Source of the DNA: Phoronis australis
Lineage: Eukaryota; Phoronida; Phoronidae
Direction: 5' to 3'
Assembly (NCBI GenBank): GCA_002633005.1
Contig: NMRA01000050.1
Location: 212,161-276,160, forward strand
Length of the DNA: 64,000 nt
Every line of letters begins with the position of its first letter. Within the stretch, counting starts at the first letter, position 1. A program made the translations under genes and the position numbers. The notes beneath the pieces are model-generated. The model had not been told where the DNA came from and did no database searches. It saw only the letters and a list, made by a program, of their open reading frames with translations. This document shows, piece by piece, positions 1-11,001 of the stretch.

Positions 1-1199
1 TTACGAATGCGTTATGTTCACGTATTACACTCGTTCCATTCTATGTGTTCAATACTTATTGTTTCATGTATGATTGAGCCTGCTGAGTGACGTGGAAAAT
101 ATTGTCATTACCGAGCCACAATTTTCATCTGACATCGACAAAACCATTCTTATAGTTAGTCCGGTTCTTGTTGAAGTCAACGATTCTGTTGAATCTTCTC
201 TGGATAACCTTGCAACAATCTTCACAGATGACAGCGAAGGTTTTGCAACTGTCATGCGGTCTTATGCCCAGAAGGCCAGTATAATGTACATATATGCCTA
301 GAAGTTGTGAATTTCAGTACTATCCGCATTAAACATGTGTCGTTCAATCTTTCTCAATGTGTAATTAGCCAGCGTCACACATATTCACGCAATTTTAATC
401 TAACGCTCTAAACCACATTTTTAGTATTTTGAACAAATTATCTGCACAAAAACGAATTCGGGATGTGTGTAGTCATCTCTCACTGCCTGTATTTTTTCAA
501 AAATCCGATTTTTTTAAATATCTTCACCTCGTGTTTTATTTTTTCGTTACAAAAAGCTGTGTAGGAATTTCCTCCAGGGCATCTAACCATAGGACGGCGC
601 TGTTGTGTTTTTTTGTCACAAGCAACAATACACGGAGATGCCGACTGTGAGAATACATACCATAAAATAAAACAGAATAGCGTAAAAAGCGGAACATCTT
701 TATTAAACTCTGTGAAAATATATTAAGATATTCCCCACATTTCGATCAGTAAGCTCTTTGTCAAGAGTAGGGCCTACTATACAGAATTTAGTATAGACAG
801 TGTACAAGGTAGTACAGTCGACCACATGCTGACAAACAATACATGTAGGTACTTAGAAAAATGATGGTCATTACATCTAACGGTAGGGAAGCCGCCAAAA
901 GTTCAGGGAGTGAAACGCCTTTTGTACGCCAAACTGCTTGTAAAATCAACGCTCCGGCGAACGGCGCTGCCATCAGGGGTGGTTACCATCATAGACTATT
1001 TTCCTAGTCTTTCCTTCACTCAACTTGCTACAACCTTGTTATTGGCTTTCTTACAATCCCCTGTGATTCACTCTGACTCTGAATCCGCCTATATACCAAG
1101 AACCCTGACGAGTATACAACGTTTCAACAAATTTGGAAGGCAAGGTGACAATCTGTGTTCATGTTCACAGCGCTAATTGTCGCATTCGACACATATTGT
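1..1199. other. Left flank, no gene recognised
   Basis: Only short open frames, the longest about 75 codons at 74-301 (+), with no family signature and no credible splice context. An exon of an upstream gene cannot be excluded, but nothing supports it. Confidence 0.4.
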
Positions 1200-2340
1200 C
1201 ACCAGGTGCGCCCTCTTTTGTAGTGGAATAAAAACAATAAAACAAGTGTTATTTTCTAATGTCGACAAACTTTGTTTGTGATGACAATAAAAGGGAAGCT
1301 TAGGTTTGTCACGAGAAGCAAGCATTACGTGCCACTGGATATCGTGATTGGATGTTAGATGTGTGTGACAAGGAATGACCACGTCAGAGTGCCAGAGTCT
1401 CTTGATCCTCCGATTATCAACTTCTCGGTGTGTATTCCTTATATCAGATCCGTCTCTGAAAGAATTCAGACTATTAACCGCGAGCACAAATTCAAGTCGT
1501 TTCACAAGCCGTTGAACACTAATTGGTACGCCCTTCATCAGTGAAAAATATGTTGCCCACCTTCGGGGTGTGGTTTGCGAATATGGGTGAGGTGAGTGTG
1601 CTGACGAGTATGAGTATATTGGTGAGGCGGGTCATCAGTTCAATAGGTTTATTTGTATTAAAGGCCTCTGGCCCAAAGTACAATAAACAAAAAATAAACA
1701 GGCACATTTGCACACACAGTCAACCCATTTAAGAGTTGTTCTCGTCTTTAAAGGGCAGAATACACATATTTAACAACAAATATATTTGGTTTAGCTAGCA
1801 GGCGTATACAGGATTCTTGAGTTGGATGATTCCATTGAACTTCCTTCATAGAACGTGGCCTAAGTTTACAATATCACTTGCAAATCAACAGGAAGTGGTA
1901 TTCATCGTCTACAAGACCATCATTACAAATCAAACAAAATCGATTATAACATTCCACTTTCTCGTGTCTACCCACTTCCACTTGCAGTCTATGGTTGGAG
2001 CAACGTAACGGCGAGTAAACGCTTGAATAACACAACACTATTATGTAGCAGTTGTCGACCAGGGTTCAAGAGATCATCGGTAGCATGCCGGAAATTTGCA
2101 TTGCCGGGTATTTGATGTGGACTTCGGTGTATTAGGTTTGCATCCAGATAGATGTAAGCGTACGGTACGGAAGGTTATTGAGATTCGGGTCCAAAGACTA
2201 CGTTTGAACAGAGATCCTGGACTTGACCTCCCTGCGGTGTGCTCAAACCTGGTGCGAGATTCCCCACCCCCCCGACACTAAGGAAACCCCTTGGTGATTT
2301 TATTGTTTTTATTCCTCAAGGAAAGAGGGCGCACCTGGTG
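1200..2340. mobile_element. DNA transposon with about 42-bp terminal inverted repeats, non-autonomous
   Basis: The left end (1200-1242) and the reverse complement of 2298-2340 share CACCAGGTGCGCCCTCTTT followed by a block matching GGAATAAAAACAATAAAA. The 1141-bp interior has no recognisable transposase; its frames are short and unlike known proteins. No clear target-site duplication was seen, so the superfamily is undetermined. Confidence 0.6.
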
Positions 2341-4567
2341 GTGAACCACGTCCGTAGATGAAATGGCTGTACACCAGCAAGGCCTCAACTAAGGTATATG
2401 TCGCCGCAGTTTGGTCACATTTACTTTTCATGTTTCGAATCTAGTTTTCCGATAAAAATATACCCTTTCGTCAGACAACTATTTGGTGCACTGACGTGTT
2501 CTCTAATGTATTTTTCTACGTCTCTGTGTATAATTATCGACACATTTTTAAGATTTAATATCCAAGCTGGACTCGAAAGACCGGCCATTTAACTCACGCA
2601 ATGTGAACTTCCGCTTTGTTTATCGCAGTGAGCCTCGCCTTGGGTTTTAATGACCGCCGCGTGAGAGGAGTCTCTGCCAAGATTAAAGTGTGCTGCTATT
2701 GATCATATTGTGATCCAAACAACAGTTTACACGGTCGTCAACATTGATGCTTTGATTGTGTCTGCTCCTTATATAAAATCGACATGCCAATCATTTTCCT
2801 TGAAGGGGTTGCGGATTAATTTAACTAAAAAGGTTAGATAGTTATGCACACGACTTACAAGCAACTAGAAAAACATTTCACACGTCATGTATAAAACAGA
2901 GTTTAGTTTAACTTTTATTAATGCATAGCATAAGCCCCTTCTTTTATATTCATATTTAATGTGTACGCTGGTCTTTATCTCCCTCATTTAGTCGTGAAAT
3001 CATGTCACACTCTATCAAACAAAACCAGCCCTTCTTTAAACAAATCGCAATGTATTGTGGGCCGATAAAGTTTGTTTTAAATTACTAAACATTTCTGACA
3101 AGTCATCATTCAAAATGGTCTCCCAAGAGAAAGTAAACACTAGTTGACGATCTTCAGCAAAGTTTCAGAATACGAAGATGGGCACCTATACCACAATATG
3201 GGTACTGTACCTACACCACAATATGGGTACTGTACCTACATGTATACCACAATATGGGTACTGTACCTATACCACAATATCCTCCTGATTTCTACACAAT
3301 TATCACCAATATTTCTTAAGATCTTCAGATGTTTTGGGCCAAAATATTCATGGTGCTCTAACTGAAAAATAATGAATCAAAAGTTTTCAAATAGACATTT
3401 TAAGCATATCTTACCATGTACACCAAGTTTTTTAATGTCTGAGTCAGTGACTTTAGAGTCGGCCTGTTGATGCTCTCGCAGAAGGACATGTTGTTCGGGA
3501 GGTCATCAAACGACTTTGACTTTGAATAGCCATACAAGTAACCAAACTAAATCGAGCATCTTGACTTACATATGAATCAAGAAACAATCTCTTTGTGCGA
3601 TGTGCCTCATGTAATTAGTGCTAATTAATATCTAATCATCCTTACAAATTAAGATTAACAATGTCAATATTGTTTGCCCTATACCAGGATCGAAAGAACA
3701 CCTCAAGATGATCTTATGGCGACTTTTATTAATTAAAATTAATCACACGCTTGCCCTACCTAATATGACGCTTAGACTTTGGACTAGAATTTTAATTTAT
3801 GTCGAAGCGTGCAATTAAAATGATGAAGAAAATGATAACTATCGCGGATACCACGTCAAATTTGGAATATAACGTGATAACTCTGCTTAAATAATTGGAG
3901 TTTCAATGAACAAGAAGGGGAAATAACCAGTTAACTCAACCAAGACATCATCATACACGCGGAGAATAAGTTGTCGTGAGAAGCGAATAGCATGTTTCCT
4001 CTAGTGGCGTACAAACTTCCATAGAGTTTCCTAGGTGCAACTGAGCTACATGTATGGATCTGCAAAGCGAAAAGTGGAGCCATTGCTTGTTCTTGTGTAT
4101 ACGAAAAGGTTAGTAAGAAATAAAAAGACTGAACAGGTACTGAACTAAGTCATACTTATTTCTTAGTTGTACAAAAGTATTCCTCTACCCCATATACAAA
4201 CTCATACAATACATTACAAAAATACGTATCCTCATAGCCCCTTCTTTTATTAGCTGCTAAAAAATACTAGATTTAAATAAGCACACTTCAGCAGGACATT
4301 TTAATTTTTTTCACAGTTCATGCTTACTATCTTGTTGTTCCTTATCGTGATAAGTGAACACTCAAAAAATAACATTCGACTAACACAAATATTTTTTGTG
4401 CGAAACTTGTGGATTCCGTTTCTTTTTTATTAGCTGCAGATGGATGTGTGCCATTTATATACAGGGCCTTTAAGCCTAAGAATTTGGCTTTCAAAAACCA
4501 TAAACACTTCCATTTTCACGGGAATGTTGACGTCTTCATTTATGACACCACACGTCTCGTACTTTAA
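2341..4567. other. Intergenic stretch, no gene recognised
   Basis: AT-rich DNA with frequent stops in all frames. Apart from the short tandem repeat at 3187-3280, nothing could be assigned. Confidence 0.4.
3187..3280. repeat. Short tandem repeat, about 3.5 copies of a roughly 26-bp unit
   Basis: The unit contains CCACAATATGGGTACTGTAC followed by CTA(C/T)A. Three units are nearly perfect and a fourth is cut short. The third is preceded by a short insertion. Confidence 0.85.
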
Positions 4568-4829
4568 GGAGAAGACAGGTTTTTTCGTGTCATTTTACTA
4601 AAATTGCGGTTCGTTGATTATCCAAAACATATTTTTGAGTTAAAAACGGCTTCCCATAATTTTATTAATTAGTGAAGCCTTACTCCGGAAGTCACGTTTA
4701 GGGGATTATGAATTTCTCTCCATTTTGTTTTCATATAATCCGTCTGTGTGAGCTGTCGAGTAAGTCATTGTTTTACCTCGGTTGTGATAAGTTCGGTCGT
4801 CGTTTGCGTTTATTTATGACCCAGTCAAC

Positions 4830-5050
4830 ATGCCGCACACTTGCTGCACACCGGGGTGTACTCATTATTGTCTCAATTGCACTTTGGGTGTATCATAACA
4901 TCGCTTCCCGAAATATGACACATGACTACACCGTACTTAGCTCGTTCATAGAACGCAGCGTTACCCGTCCAGCAAGGTACAAAGCACTGGAAATTTACCG
5001 AGTGTGTGGCAGGCATTTTCTACCGAAGGATTATAAAAGAGATTTACATG
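4830..5050 (+). pseudogene. THAP-type zinc-finger remnant (transposase N-terminus)
   Basis: The frame from the ATG at 4830 reads MPHTCCTPGC, the usual start of a THAP C2CH finger. After a stop at 4896 the same frame continues HRFPKYDT. The closing half, VCGRHFLPKDYKRD, appears in another frame at about 5002-5043. The order and C-x2-H ending match THAP domains, but a stop and a frameshift break the gene. Confidence 0.6.
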
Positions 5051-5372
5051 CCTACGCGGAAATTGATAAAGGTTTCTGCAAAACAACTCTGTTGATTCCC
5101 GCCAGTGCCCTGTCACCACCCCCGAGAAGAGCATTTTTCAAGCGAGAAGCCTCACGAGCTGTGGTGACTGGAGGGCCTTCATATACTGTCACCAGTGCCT
5201 CCGAACGTACCCCCCAGAGCGTGCAATTCCGGAAACTAGCACTGATTCGCCCTGCGCTGGTGTTGCCTCCAGACCAGAGCCTGTAAGCAGCCCTGCAGCG
5301 ATGTTGTGTGGTGGGAGTGATTACATACCCAGTTCGTCATCCAGTGAACAAGCCAGTGAGCCAAACTTTTGA

Positions 5373-5750
5373 TTAAAATAAGTTTATTGTGGACTTGACT
5401 AAAGTATTGGAGCTAGTTAGAAGGTACCATATGTATAACGAGAAAGTCACACGGCAGGATGTAAGTGGTTTGGGTGCTCGGGTCACAAACCAGTGGGAAC
5501 AGCATATAGGTATTCCAGTTAGATCGGCATAACAATGCGCACCGTGTATTTGACGGACCAAGACGTCCCACCACGTCTGTCCTCCGTCTCTGCCCCATGC
5601 CTGTGCGTATTCTGCCTCAGTATACTCGGGATCAAACATGTATCCACCTACTGACTGTTCGTGAAAAAATTCCTCGTCATCACTGCAATGAACAATGTTT
5701 CCGTCTCTCATGTCACTGTGTCTGTGATATGAGTCGTCAACCCCAGCCAT
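5373..5750 (-). pseudogene. Transposon-borne ORF of unknown function (copy 1)
   Basis: 125 codons open on the minus strand inside the Kolobok-like element, reading inward from its right end; the ATG is about 335 bp from the terminus. The first roughly 50 residues are acidic and carry DEEFFHxxSVGGYMFxPEY followed by a Glu-Tyr-Ala-Gln run. The same protein start occurs at 35284 (+) at the same distance from the element end, so it belongs to the family. The segment after about residue 55 has no counterpart and may be out of frame. Its N-terminus loosely recalls acidic accessory ORFs seen with P2X7-type domains in marine genomes; that is a weak inference. Confidence 0.5.
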
Positions 5751-6085
5751 TTTCAGGCTACTACAAACTAAACGATGACCCTAAATTCAACGTAATTAAG
5801 CTATGTAACAACCTAGCTTGTCATAGAATATTCGTCGATGGTAAGTGGTCATGACAATTTTAGGAAACCAGCACGAAAACTACAGTACAAGAGATCCTCA
5901 CAGTAAACTCAACACCAAAAGAACATGGCGGGAAATTCTTAACCCCGTAAACGTCATTTCCGGAGTAGGGCACGAATAATTAATAAAATAACGAGAAGTC
6001 GTAATTAACTGAAACATATGTCTGGGATAATCAAGGAGCTGTATTTTTACTAAAATTGACATGGAAACTGAGGTTGCCGTCGCCT

Positions 6086-6436
6086 TTGAAGATCTTGTAG
6101 GTAAATTACAAGCGGCAGCTTTTGTAGGAAACAGTTTACAAATTGCATGACAAAAAGATCATATTTATGGAAATTACGGAGAGCTCTGTGAAAAAACTCA
6201 AAACATAATATCAAACATCTAGATTTTATGCCAAATAAAGAGGCTGAGTCACTAAGTAAAATGGTGTAATCTGGTTTCGTAATCACAGGTACATAGCCAG
6301 AGAACTTGTCGGTCAATTCGACAATGTCACTGATAACAGCGAGAGCAGTAGGCCTATACCTCTTGATTAAATGTTATCAGGTACACTCTTTCGCAGTGCT
6401 ACGAAATTATCAGAAAGCTTACATCACGCTGTCAGA
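6086..6436. other. 5' flank of P450 gene 1
   Basis: About 350 bp between the Kolobok-like element and the gene 1 start codon. No clear TATA box was seen. Any transcription start must lie here or in the element itself. Confidence 0.4.
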
Positions 6437-9400
6437 ATGGTAGTGCGAGATTTTTTGGGGCTTGCGACAAGTATTCCGCCCTGGACTGTTTTCCTTGCGA
6501 TCGTCATCGTGATGATCTGTATGTAAGTATAATGCTCACCAACATATCAGATTAACGCTGTATAGTGTTGAGTAGCCTCGAGTTTTATTCACTGAGGTCA
6601 GTGAAATGTGCCGTTCTCGTGCAGGCCTCGGTGTTCGATCATCGGCGGCTTTGGCCTAGGATTCACTTTGGCCTCGGATTCACTGGACTGGCTTTGTTGC
6701 TATAGCTTACACCTGATAACTGTTACGGAGAACTGTGGTTCCTCCGAAATAGTTCCTTGTGTCGAAGAATTATTATGTAGTTTGACATGAATGAATGACC
6801 TGCTTTCACGGCACAGATATACACTGTCGTCAAGCGCAGTATCGTAAAATTACACACGATGTTACACGAATTAAGGGGAGTCGTGTCTGACAGAGGCGTT
6901 CAGGTGCGCGTGCACTGCTACATTGGCGTTCTTGTTTTCGTGTCATCTACAAAGTAATTGTATTCAGGTCACTTATTCCATTCAAAATATCAACACAGGA
7001 ATATTTTGTTGCATCGAATGCACAAACAGGCGCAGGCTCACTTTAAACGCGCCAGTGGTACAGAAATTTAATCACTAGCTTGCGAGATATTTTCTGTCAT
7101 TCGACTTCCGTTTTCTAGCAATTTCATCGTACGTACGTCACGGCAGCTCAGCTAACTAATCCATTCGGCTAAACGGCACCATTCCATTTCCATGGTGATC
7201 CTAAATCTTTTTATTTTCAGCTACGTAAATATGGTTTACGTGAACAACTTCTCTCGTCGCCACGGACAAGCTGGACCACTGCCTTTTCCCCTCCTGGGAC
7301 ATTTTCCGTATATTGTGAAAAATGCAAGTATTCTCTTTTTCAAAGTAGATCTAGATGTAGAAATGCCTTGAATACGTAAACCGTTATTGTCGTTAATGAC
7401 AATTGACCAGATTAAGTTAATTTAAGGGACGAATAAAAAAGAACAGAAATGGCCTGCTTACGACTATTACCAGAATATGAACAATATGTTATCATGTCAT
7501 TGCATGCATGTACGAGAATCCTCTGATGATAAAAGCACGAATGTAAGTTCAAGCAAAAGTATTTATACTGAATAACAAAATAACGAACGTAGGTTTATTC
7601 GTTGCTCCTAAGGTAACTAAAGTGTTTTAAAAAGAGACGAATTATGAGAATTACATACACAGTAATTATATGCAATGCTACTTGTGTGTAATGTACCGTA
7701 TTCTATACACACTGTACATGGCGATCAACAAAACTTCAGCTTGAGGTAAGTTCTTAGGTGATTAATTTATTGTGCAAGAATCAGCTGCAGTGCATGTTTT
7801 ATGTTTGTAAGCTCCCCTTGCACTTGATACAAAAATCAAAGTACTCATGCCAACTTTTCCTGTATTCAAGGGAATGATACAGTGTCACATGATGTGGGTG
7901 AAGAAGTACGGCAAAGTGGTGGGGTGAGTCACCTAGTGTCCTTGTCCATTTGGTAAATTCACTTACGTCTGTCTAAGTCAAACGGGATAGACTACATGAC
8001 GATCAATGACTACTTATCTTAATTATCAACCTACATGGCAGGTCACGAGATTTTGCCTCCCCAGCCAGTAATCAGGACTACCAGTATTCAAGTTTTGTAA
8101 ACTGAATTCCTGTTTTAGTAGAAACAGCAGCTCTTGTATAAGAGAAAAGTAATCAACACCCCCACCCCTTGAGATGCTACAATGCAGTCACTTGCTGTGT
8201 TAATAGACATAATTCAGGAAGTCACAAATGGAATTATAGTTTGCTACAGGTGAATGTTTTCCTAGTGTTATTAATTTATAAGCTCTACTGTCGTTGAGAA
8301 TAATCATTTTATCGTCTAAGTCGTGTCCGCACTACGATTAATCCTAAAGCAACGTACGCCATTTTAACACGCCCTCGTTACAGCCGAGCGTCCACACTTT
8401 TACACGTTCTCTATAGGCAAACATGGTATGAAAATGACTAGACAACCCTGTCAGTGTAACTGAATAAGTACACGTACACAGCTAATAGTTATTTTTGCAT
8501 TGTCTGCAGGCTTGCATCCACACTACGACTTGCGCAGGGGCTAGTTACCCTAGAACAAGTAAGTTGTCACACGGCGTGTGACAAATTAATCTAATGATAG
8601 GCGCTACCACAATACTGCTATACCTAGCTTTACAGCTCGCCCCCGGAGTAACTTGCTCGGACGCAACTCATACGTCGTAGTGTCCGGTCCTTTAAACGAA
8701 CTCGACAAGTGCAGGTTTACCACAGTCCCAGTAACGAGCACTCCATGTCTGGCGATGGGACTGTTATATTTATTGTTGCCATTTGTTATTGTCGCCATTC
8801 ATAATTGCTATTAATTGCACGCAGCTAGATTTAAGTGTATTTCGCGCGCTATTACACTTTGTTTTCCAGCCTTTCTTACGGGACTACGAGATCAATGATT
8901 GTGGCAGATCCAGAATTACTTCGGGAAATTATGACGAAGCAGTCACACCACTTCGTTAACAGAGAGGTACGACGGAACTACTCCAAGCATTAAAAGTCGC
9001 CAGGTTTCGATGCAGGCAACAAATTTTGGTGTGCGCTTCGTACGTGCTCACCTGGCTTCAGACTTTGATTCAGGTGTGTCCAGACAGTGAAAAGAAGCAG
9101 CAACCGTAAATTATTTGTTATCTAAGCCAGACCACCCTCCCGCTAGGACATCGCTAACAAGCAAGACTTCGTGTATTTTAAATGAGAACACACGTGATTC
9201 TGACTAGATTTTAGCTAGGTCTTAGCGTAGGTCCTAGCGCTACTGAACACACGCCAGGACTCCTGATAGGCGAATAATGCATAAATTTTGTCAATTTGTG
9301 TTTCAGGCTATGCTTACTGGAACAGTTCTGGATCATCATTTAATGAACCTTAAAGATGAACGTTGGAAAAACGTCCGCAGTATTATGAGTCCGACGTTTA

Positions 9401-10931
9401 CATCCGGGAAGTTAAGACTGGTAATAATATTAATTGCAAAAATAGTAGTGCGAAGTATTAGCCCAGAAAACGATTCTTTATATCTCTTCGGCTACATAAG
9501 CAAACGTGGAATTTGTAAATATTTATTGATGATTCGGCTTCACGAGCACGTGATACATACTAAGCAGTGAGAATAGTCCTACACGAGCCCTTTATATGTT
9601 CATGAAAGTTATCTTGAGTGACATTATCGGCGAGAAAAGCAATAAACCATTCTCAGCACGGATTCGAACCCGCAGCCTTGGAGGGCGTAGTCAGATCCCT
9701 TGTAATGCAGGTTCAATTCATTGGTCTAACACCGTCTCCATACACCTTCCTGCTACAATGTCGGAACGTTTCCACTGCTACGCGGTGGTAGGTGCTTATG
9801 CCTTACAAAACACACTTTTTGAAATATCAGTGGACGATCAAGGACATAATGTTTCATGTATTTCGTACTGCGAAGAAGCATCCACGATAAATACACGAAA
9901 CGTACCAAAAGTGGTGTAAATGAAATGAAATACCCAGAGACGTAATTCCGCGGGAAACTGTCGCGTGAGATACTATTTCATCTACGCCAATCGAGATACG
10001 TTTTGTATTTATAAACTATTTTGGGAAAGTTTGAAGTGATGGAGCCGGCTAGCGACGTGGAGTTGACATTCACTTACTTTCTGTACTTTCCATGTCCTAG
10101 TATTCAGCGCACTGTAGTCCCGGGAGTGCAAAACGGAACTTACATTATCACATGACCGTATTGCACGCATCTTATTCAACACGTACGAGATAAAGCCAGT
10201 GACTGCGGTTGATTAAGTAGCTGAAATTCGACCCTAGCCCGTGTCAAAAATCTACAATAAATCAGTCAACTTAAACAAATGAAACAATGGGAGGGACTGA
10301 CCGTGGGACTTGTTCTTTTTCTTCTTTTAAGTCAATGAACCATTATGTAAAAATTGAATTTCTGTCCACCAAATCTGAGTTGGGATCAATCGGAATTCAC
10401 TTCCATGCTCTCATTATACTAGAGAGCGCCAATGTGAAAATTCCTTATTGGCGGTTTGCAAAAAGATAGAGGAAGCAGTGTGGCCTGGTTGATCAGTGCC
10501 CGCCTTCTTTACTCGAGGTCGTGGGTTCAAGTCCCACCATATCACACTGCTAAGCCCTTGAGCCAGGTTTCTAGCTCCTCAGCTCGGTTTTAACCGTACA
10601 GGTATATTAATAAAGCATAAAAATATTTTCAGGTGATCAGTGCACATGCGAGGCCTGCGCACGTCTGGTAGAACGTGTATCAGACCGCCTGCAATTATAT
10701 TTATTATTTGCAAAAAGATAACAAAACATAATTGATTTTCATGTTTTCAAGCTCTGGTCGAAGGAAATAGCTCAGTGAAGAAGTCTATCCGATACCAAAA
10801 TAATCCCAAAATGCGTTTTGATCGTGAAACCTATAATGTCCATTTTAAAGGAGTTCATAACACAAACAAGAACGTGTCGCAAACCAATAAAACAGTTGAA
10901 TCATCCATAGTGTGAGTAGTCAGAATATATA

Positions 10932-11001
<70 letters not shown>

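Larger units (their letters stand above)
4568..6085. mobile_element. Kolobok-like DNA transposon, degraded, about 1.5 kb
   Basis: Imperfect inverted repeats of about 140 bp form the two ends (about 4568-4710 and 5945-6085). They share blocks such as CTACTCCGGAA and TTATTTTATTAATTA-like runs. The left end abuts TTAA; the right flank reads TTGAA, consistent with a mutated TTAA target duplication. The Kolobok superfamily is known for TTAA targets and THAP-domain transposases, and a broken THAP domain lies inside (4830-5050). A second fragment of the family is at 34947-35447. The transposase core is missing, so this copy is non-autonomous. Confidence 0.65.

Noticed and set aside
74-301. Acidic 75-codon frame at the left edge
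   Set aside because: No recognisable family, no splice context, and similar-length frame on the opposite strand.
3187-3280. CRISPR-like array
   Set aside because: Units are directly adjacent without unique spacers and the genome is eukaryotic; it is a plain tandem repeat.
4708-5286. 192-codon open frame on the plus strand, the longest in the window
   Set aside because: It lies inside the Kolobok-like element and mixes the second half of a THAP finger with out-of-frame sequence. Treated as a chance frame through a broken transposase, not a gene.
8324-8695. Possible MITE in gene 1 intron 3 (GCACTACGA near 8336 and its complement near 8673)
   Set aside because: Only a short imperfect inverted match was visible; too weak to define ends.
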